This document shows, piece by piece, positions 18,228-20,618 of a DNA stretch of 20,618 bases. The first letter of the stretch is position 1. The number at the start of each line of letters is the position of its first letter. The position numbers were made by a program, and so were the translations under genes. The notes under the pieces are model-generated. The model was not told where the DNA came from, did no database searches, and was given only the letters and a program-made list of their open reading frames with translations. This DNA comes from a virus: IMG/VR virus record IMGVR_UViG_3300044675_008121, positions 1 through 20,618 of that record; one strand, given 5' to 3'.

Positions 18228-18407
18228 ATGTCCCTAAACAGACAAGCGGCCAAGGAACTTGCACTAACAGGAGGTAGCATCCTAGGAGGGAGCGCACTAG
18301 GCGCCCTCGCTTTACTCGCTATCCCGCCCGCGACCTTAGCGGTTGGCTGTGTTGGCTGTGTTGCCCTGGCTTCTGTCGCGATCCCCCTCGCATTTTTGCT
18401 CAAGTAA
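18228..18407 (+). CDS. 59-residue two-helix membrane protein
   Basis: ATG 18228, chosen over ATG 18198 because that one overlaps the TATAAT box. After a short basic start (MSLNRQAAKELALTGG) there are two hydrophobic stretches, SALGALALLAIPPATLAVG and CVGCVALASVAIPLAFLLK, with a Pro-Pro turn between them. Size and layout fit a small holin-like or other inner-membrane phage protein; no lysis genes are nearby in the window to support that. It is the last plus-strand gene before the convergent region. Confidence 0.55.
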   Translation: MSLNRQAAKELALTGGSILGGSALGALALLAIPPATLAVGCVGCVALASVAIPLAFLLK

Positions 18408-18428
18408 GTGCTAGCCTCTCGCTGCGAT

Positions 18429-18457
18429 CCCGCCCCAATTCTTTATACCGGGGCGGG
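18429..18457 (+). terminator. GC-rich hairpin ending the plus-strand genes
   Basis: CCCGCCCC (18429-18436) and GGGGCGGG (18450-18457) form an 8-pair stem with a 13-base loop, 22 bases after the last plus-strand stop. The T tract is poor, so efficiency is uncertain. Confidence 0.45.
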
Positions 18458-18630
18458 GTTGCAGTTTACGCACGGGGGCGGGCGGGTGCCCATACCCCCG
18501 ACACCTCTCCAAGGTATTCTCAAAAAATAATATATCACCCAACAACGACAACGCAACTCTATCGCAAGCAAGGGGGCAGGGGTTCGTTTTCAGTATTTTG
18601 CCCTACGCAAATACACACGCTAAAATGCCC

Positions 18631-18668
18631 AAAAAAAAGCTTCTAAGGATCCGACCCCCTAGAAGCTT
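18631..18668 (-). terminator. Intrinsic terminator of the minus-strand pair 19397-18699
   Basis: AAGCTTCTA (18637-18645) and TAGAAGCTT (18660-18668) are exact inverted repeats. On the minus strand the hairpin runs directly into at least six T (complement of A 18631-18636). It lies 31 bases after the stop of the 53-residue gene. Confidence 0.75.
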
Positions 18669-18698
18669 CCACCACATGTCCAGGCCAATCCTAGCACA

Positions 18699-18860
18699 CT
18701 AGGACCGAGTAAGTGATTTGCGAGAAACCAGCCGTGTTACGCCATTTGGGTCAATAGCGATAACACGCCCCGAAGATGGCAGCACTCCAAAAGCGTAAGG
18801 CAGCCTCCAGCCCGTCTCCCCGTCATGTTTGACGGCGGTGTAAGAAATGGGACGATCCAT
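18699..18860 (-). CDS. 53-residue hypothetical protein
   Basis: ATG 18860 to TAG 18699 on the minus strand, too short for ordinary gene finders. The sequence MDRPISYTAVKHDGETGWRL, then PYAFGVLPSSGRVIAIDPNG and TRLVSRKSLTRS looks like a real small strand-rich protein with balanced composition. It starts 24 bases after the stop of the 170-residue gene and is followed by the terminator at 18631, so the two form an operon. No family recognised. Confidence 0.55.
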   Translation of the reverse strand: MDRPISYTAVKHDGETGWRLPYAFGVLPSSGRVIAIDPNGVTRLVSRKSLTRS

Positions 18861-18884
18861 GGTCAGCCGGCTAACGTAATCAGT

Positions 18885-19397
18885 CTACCAGTTGTCGTGC
18901 TCCTCTTCCTTGCCTGAGCTGTCGCCATCTTGACGCAAGACCATTTGGTCGTCATCCTCGCGATCAGATAAGTTAAAGCACTTCGACAGCATAAGAGTTG
19001 CAGCAGAATGGAGCACGCCTACAGCGTGCACAGCGGAAAGATCCGTGTTTTTGCATTCTTCGAGAACTCTCCTCAGCAGATCATCTTCGGCCGAGTCGCT
19101 GTGCCAAGAGCTTTGCACGGCCTTTGGCACCAAGGGCAACGCAAGATCCCTGCGTTCAGCGTCTTCCCTCAGAACCTCCAGGGCTTCAGCGCATAGCTGT
19201 AAGTAGCCAATTTCATTTGCGCCGATTGCGACACTAGACTCGTGGTTTCCGTGCCGAATGCCAGACTCAAGAACAAGTCTCCTGCCCGGACACTCGGCAC
19301 GCCATTTCAGAGCCCGCTCATGGCCCCATTCCTGCCTCAGCAGCCAGTCGCACACTTCAGGCGGCGGCAAATGGGGGTCGCGCTCATAAGTGGACAT
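18885..19397 (-). CDS. Hypothetical protein with acidic tail
   Basis: 170 residues. The N-terminal 130 residues are helical with scattered Cys (PPEVCDWLLRQEWGHERALK, YLQLCAEALEVLREDAERRD, AEDDLLRRVLEECKNTDLSA). The tail from about 145 is strongly acidic (REDDDQMVLRQDGDSSGKEE) and ends EHDNW, an acidic stretch with a terminal aromatic residue like the tip of SSB proteins, though this may be coincidence. It is transcribed from a TATACT promoter 25 bases upstream. It lies next to the large terminase and in the same direction, but I cannot link it to packaging. No family recognised. Confidence 0.6.
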   Translation of the reverse strand: MSTYERDPHLPPPEVCDWLLRQEWGHERALKWRAECPGRRLVLESGIRHGNHESSVAIGANEIGYLQLCAEALEVLREDAERRDLALPLVPKAVQSSWHSDSAEDDLLRRVLEECKNTDLSAVHAVGVLHSAATLMLSKCFNLSDREDDDQMVLRQDGDSSGKEEEHDNW

Positions 19398-19422
19398 GGT
19401 GGCAGTTGCGAATGGCTGTCAT

Positions 19423-19430
19423 AGTATAGC
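19423..19430 (-). promoter_or_regulatory. Promoter -10 for the pair 19397-18699
   Basis: Minus-strand GC-TATACT, 25 bases before the ATG at 19397. No -35 is evident 17 bases upstream. Confidence 0.55.
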
Positions 19431-19517
19431 TCGCCCTTCGCCGGCCGAGTCTGGACGGCACGCTTTCCTGCCCCTGCTCGCGGCTAAAATCGCCAAAAAA
19501 TCAAAAAATATAAAAAA

Positions 19518-20618
19518 TTAGTAAATTCGGTGAGAAGTGGCGGCTCCGTTTTCGCCTCTAGTAAGATCAAATTTAGCCTTGACTAAGTATTTGAAAGCAT
19601 CAAAAGGATGGTCAACGCCTAGTTTCTTGTTTGGCATTCGAGTGCCATCAGCGTAGCCAAGCGTGCGAAAAGACTTGATGAGTTCGCGACAGCAAGGATG
19701 TATTTTTGTGTGCACTTCGCCATCCGCAGTCCGCAGGGCTGCATTTACGCCGCGAATGCCGTCAGCAGTGTTGTATGGCGCCTCTGGCGCGATCACGGAA
19801 ATTCCCGCTTTGCGCAATATCTGATGATCGCTTACTCCAGTGCCTGATGTTTGCTTCCTTTTGCCGGTGGGATCAGGGCACGCATAAATCCGGCGGGCCA
19901 GACGATTAGGAGTGAGACCGTAAAGATCGACCAATACCTCTGCCAAATCCCATGTTGTGGCATTTCTAAGTAAAATCTCGTTGAAAATCCGCAGCTCTTT
20001 GATTTTGCCATTTTCTTTGATAATGTTAGCGCAAATTGCAGTTAATGGATCATTATTGAAATCAATCCCTACGTAAAGCGGCAAGTTTGGATCGTCTCTA
20101 ACAGACGAATCCAAGTTGTCCATGGAAAAACAAGAGACAACCAAGCCTGTATTTGAAAGAATTTTAGCCTCATATTCACGCTCAAACGCCTCAGGAGAGA
20201 GCGTCCTTCGTGCTCTTTCAATTTCCGCTAACGGGATATTTCCACCCTGCAGTGACGTGTACTCGTAAAGAGTCCATTCTTGTGGATTAAGCTGATCCAT
20301 CTCCGGGTCAGCCAAGTCTCCTCCCTTCAGTTTCAGAATTAGCTCGTAAAACCATCCTGCAGTGCCCTCAGGGCTAGGCGTAGTTATGAGCAGCGCCCAA
20401 CCCAAAAGATCAGAAAGTGCCGGATTGATCACCGAGTTCCATGTGTACTCTTGCTGAAAGGCGCACTCATCCATCACGACTCCGCCCAAAGCCGGACCGC
20501 GCAAAGCGTCTGGGTCTTCAGAGCCTTTGAGATAAATGACAGAGCCGTTAATAAGGTCAATTCTAAGGTTGGATTCGTTTTTTTTCCTTATCCATCTTTC
20601 TGGGATAAGGCTTTTATA
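19518..20618 (-). CDS. Large terminase subunit, C-terminal part
   Basis: The frame is open to the window edge, giving 366 residues without the N-terminus; the true start and Walker A lie outside. Visible parts are the Walker B strand with catalytic Glu (GGVVMDECAF), the region after it (LLGWALLITTPSPEGTAGWF, including the coupling motif TTP), and the RNase-H-like nuclease domain with VGIDFNNDPLTAI (first Asp), DPTGKRKQTSGTG and GVDHPFDAFKYL (last acidic residues). This is the motor and nuclease that cuts and packages phage DNA into proheads. Structural genes are expected beyond the right edge. An AT-rich stretch (19494-19520) follows the stop. Confidence 0.9.
   Translation of the reverse strand, partial: YKSLIPERWIRKKNESNLRIDLINGSVIYLKGSEDPDALRGPALGGVVMDECAFQQEYTWNSVINPALSDLLGWALLITTPSPEGTAGWFYELILKLKGGDLADPEMDQLNPQEWTLYEYTSLQGGNIPLAEIERARRTLSPEAFEREYEAKILSNTGLVVSCFSMDNLDSSVRDDPNLPLYVGIDFNNDPLTAICANIIKENGKIKELRIFNEILLRNATTWDLAEVLVDLYGLTPNRLARRIYACPDPTGKRKQTSGTGVSDHQILRKAGISVIAPEAPYNTADGIRGVNAALRTADGEVHTKIHPCCRELIKSFRTLGYADGTRMPNKKLGVDHPFDAFKYLVKAKFDLTRGENGAATSHRIY

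Larger units (their letters stand above)
18408..18698. other. Convergent non-coding region
   Basis: Between the last plus-strand gene and the 53-residue minus-strand gene. It contains the hairpin at 18429-18457, very G-rich and C-rich runs (18466-18500), an AT-rich stretch (18522-18540), a -10-like TAAAAT (18621-18626) with no gene after it, and the minus-strand terminator at 18631-18668. No credible coding frame. Confidence 0.6.

Noticed and set aside
17599-18403. Minus-strand frames of 155 and 128 codons opposite the genes at 17534 and 18228
   Set aside because: The plus-strand genes have matching promoters and sensible composition; the minus frames are Ser/Pro/Ala-rich shadows.

Overview
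The window looks like part of the genome of a tailed double-stranded DNA phage (or prophage) of a picocyanobacterium of the Synechococcus/Cyanobium type. Phage signs are a large terminase at the right edge, a replication and recombination block, and a long run of small, tightly packed genes of unknown function. The host is inferred from the truncated gene at the left edge, which reads as a cyanobacterial AbrB (cyAbrB) regulator, a family nearly confined to cyanobacteria and their viruses, and from the weak use of Shine-Dalgarno sites. No rRNA, tRNA, CRISPR array, insertion sequence or integrase was seen.

Layout. (1) Positions 1-5471, minus strand: a primase-helicase (CHC2-like zinc finger, Toprim, DUF3987-type ATPase), an ERF-family single-strand annealing protein, an SSB-like protein with a long P/Q-rich repeat tail, a PD-(D/E)XK exonuclease of the Cas4/RecB type, and the cyAbrB gene. 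ERF, SSB-like and exonuclease overlap by start and stop codons and form a recombination operon. (2) 5472-5657: a divergent control region with a symmetrical double promoter and several strong hairpins. (3) 5658-9091, plus strand: small genes, a Holliday-junction-resolvase-like protein that has lost its catalytic E-x-K, and an SF2 helicase. (4) 9159-18407, plus strand: an accessory region of small genes. Recognisable members are a degenerate HNH+AP2 protein, a Tad2-like anti-Thoeris protein (DUF2829), a sliding-clamp-like protein, a possible small terminase subunit and several small membrane proteins. (5) 18408-20618: a non-coding stretch with a minus-strand terminator, two minus-strand hypothetical genes, and the C-terminal part of the large terminase, whose start lies outside the window.

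Regulation is unusually legible. Most transcription units carry a -10 element of the form GC-TANNNT, usually 21-29 bases before the start codon and mostly without a convincing -35 box or Shine-Dalgarno site. Several promoter/leader blocks are duplicated: 28 of 30 bases match either side of the clamp gene, and 45 of 45 either side of the small gene at 15411. This suggests that small genes are gained and lost as promoter-gene cassettes.

The observations most worth following up are the Tad2 homologue, the phage-borne cyAbrB, an intrinsic terminator lying inside the first codons of the exonuclease gene, the cluster of perfect hairpins inside the HNH-like gene, two nuclease families that have lost catalytic residues, and the hairpin-rich leader of the primase, which may also encode an antisense RNA. 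All functional calls rest on reading the sequence by eye; no database search was possible.
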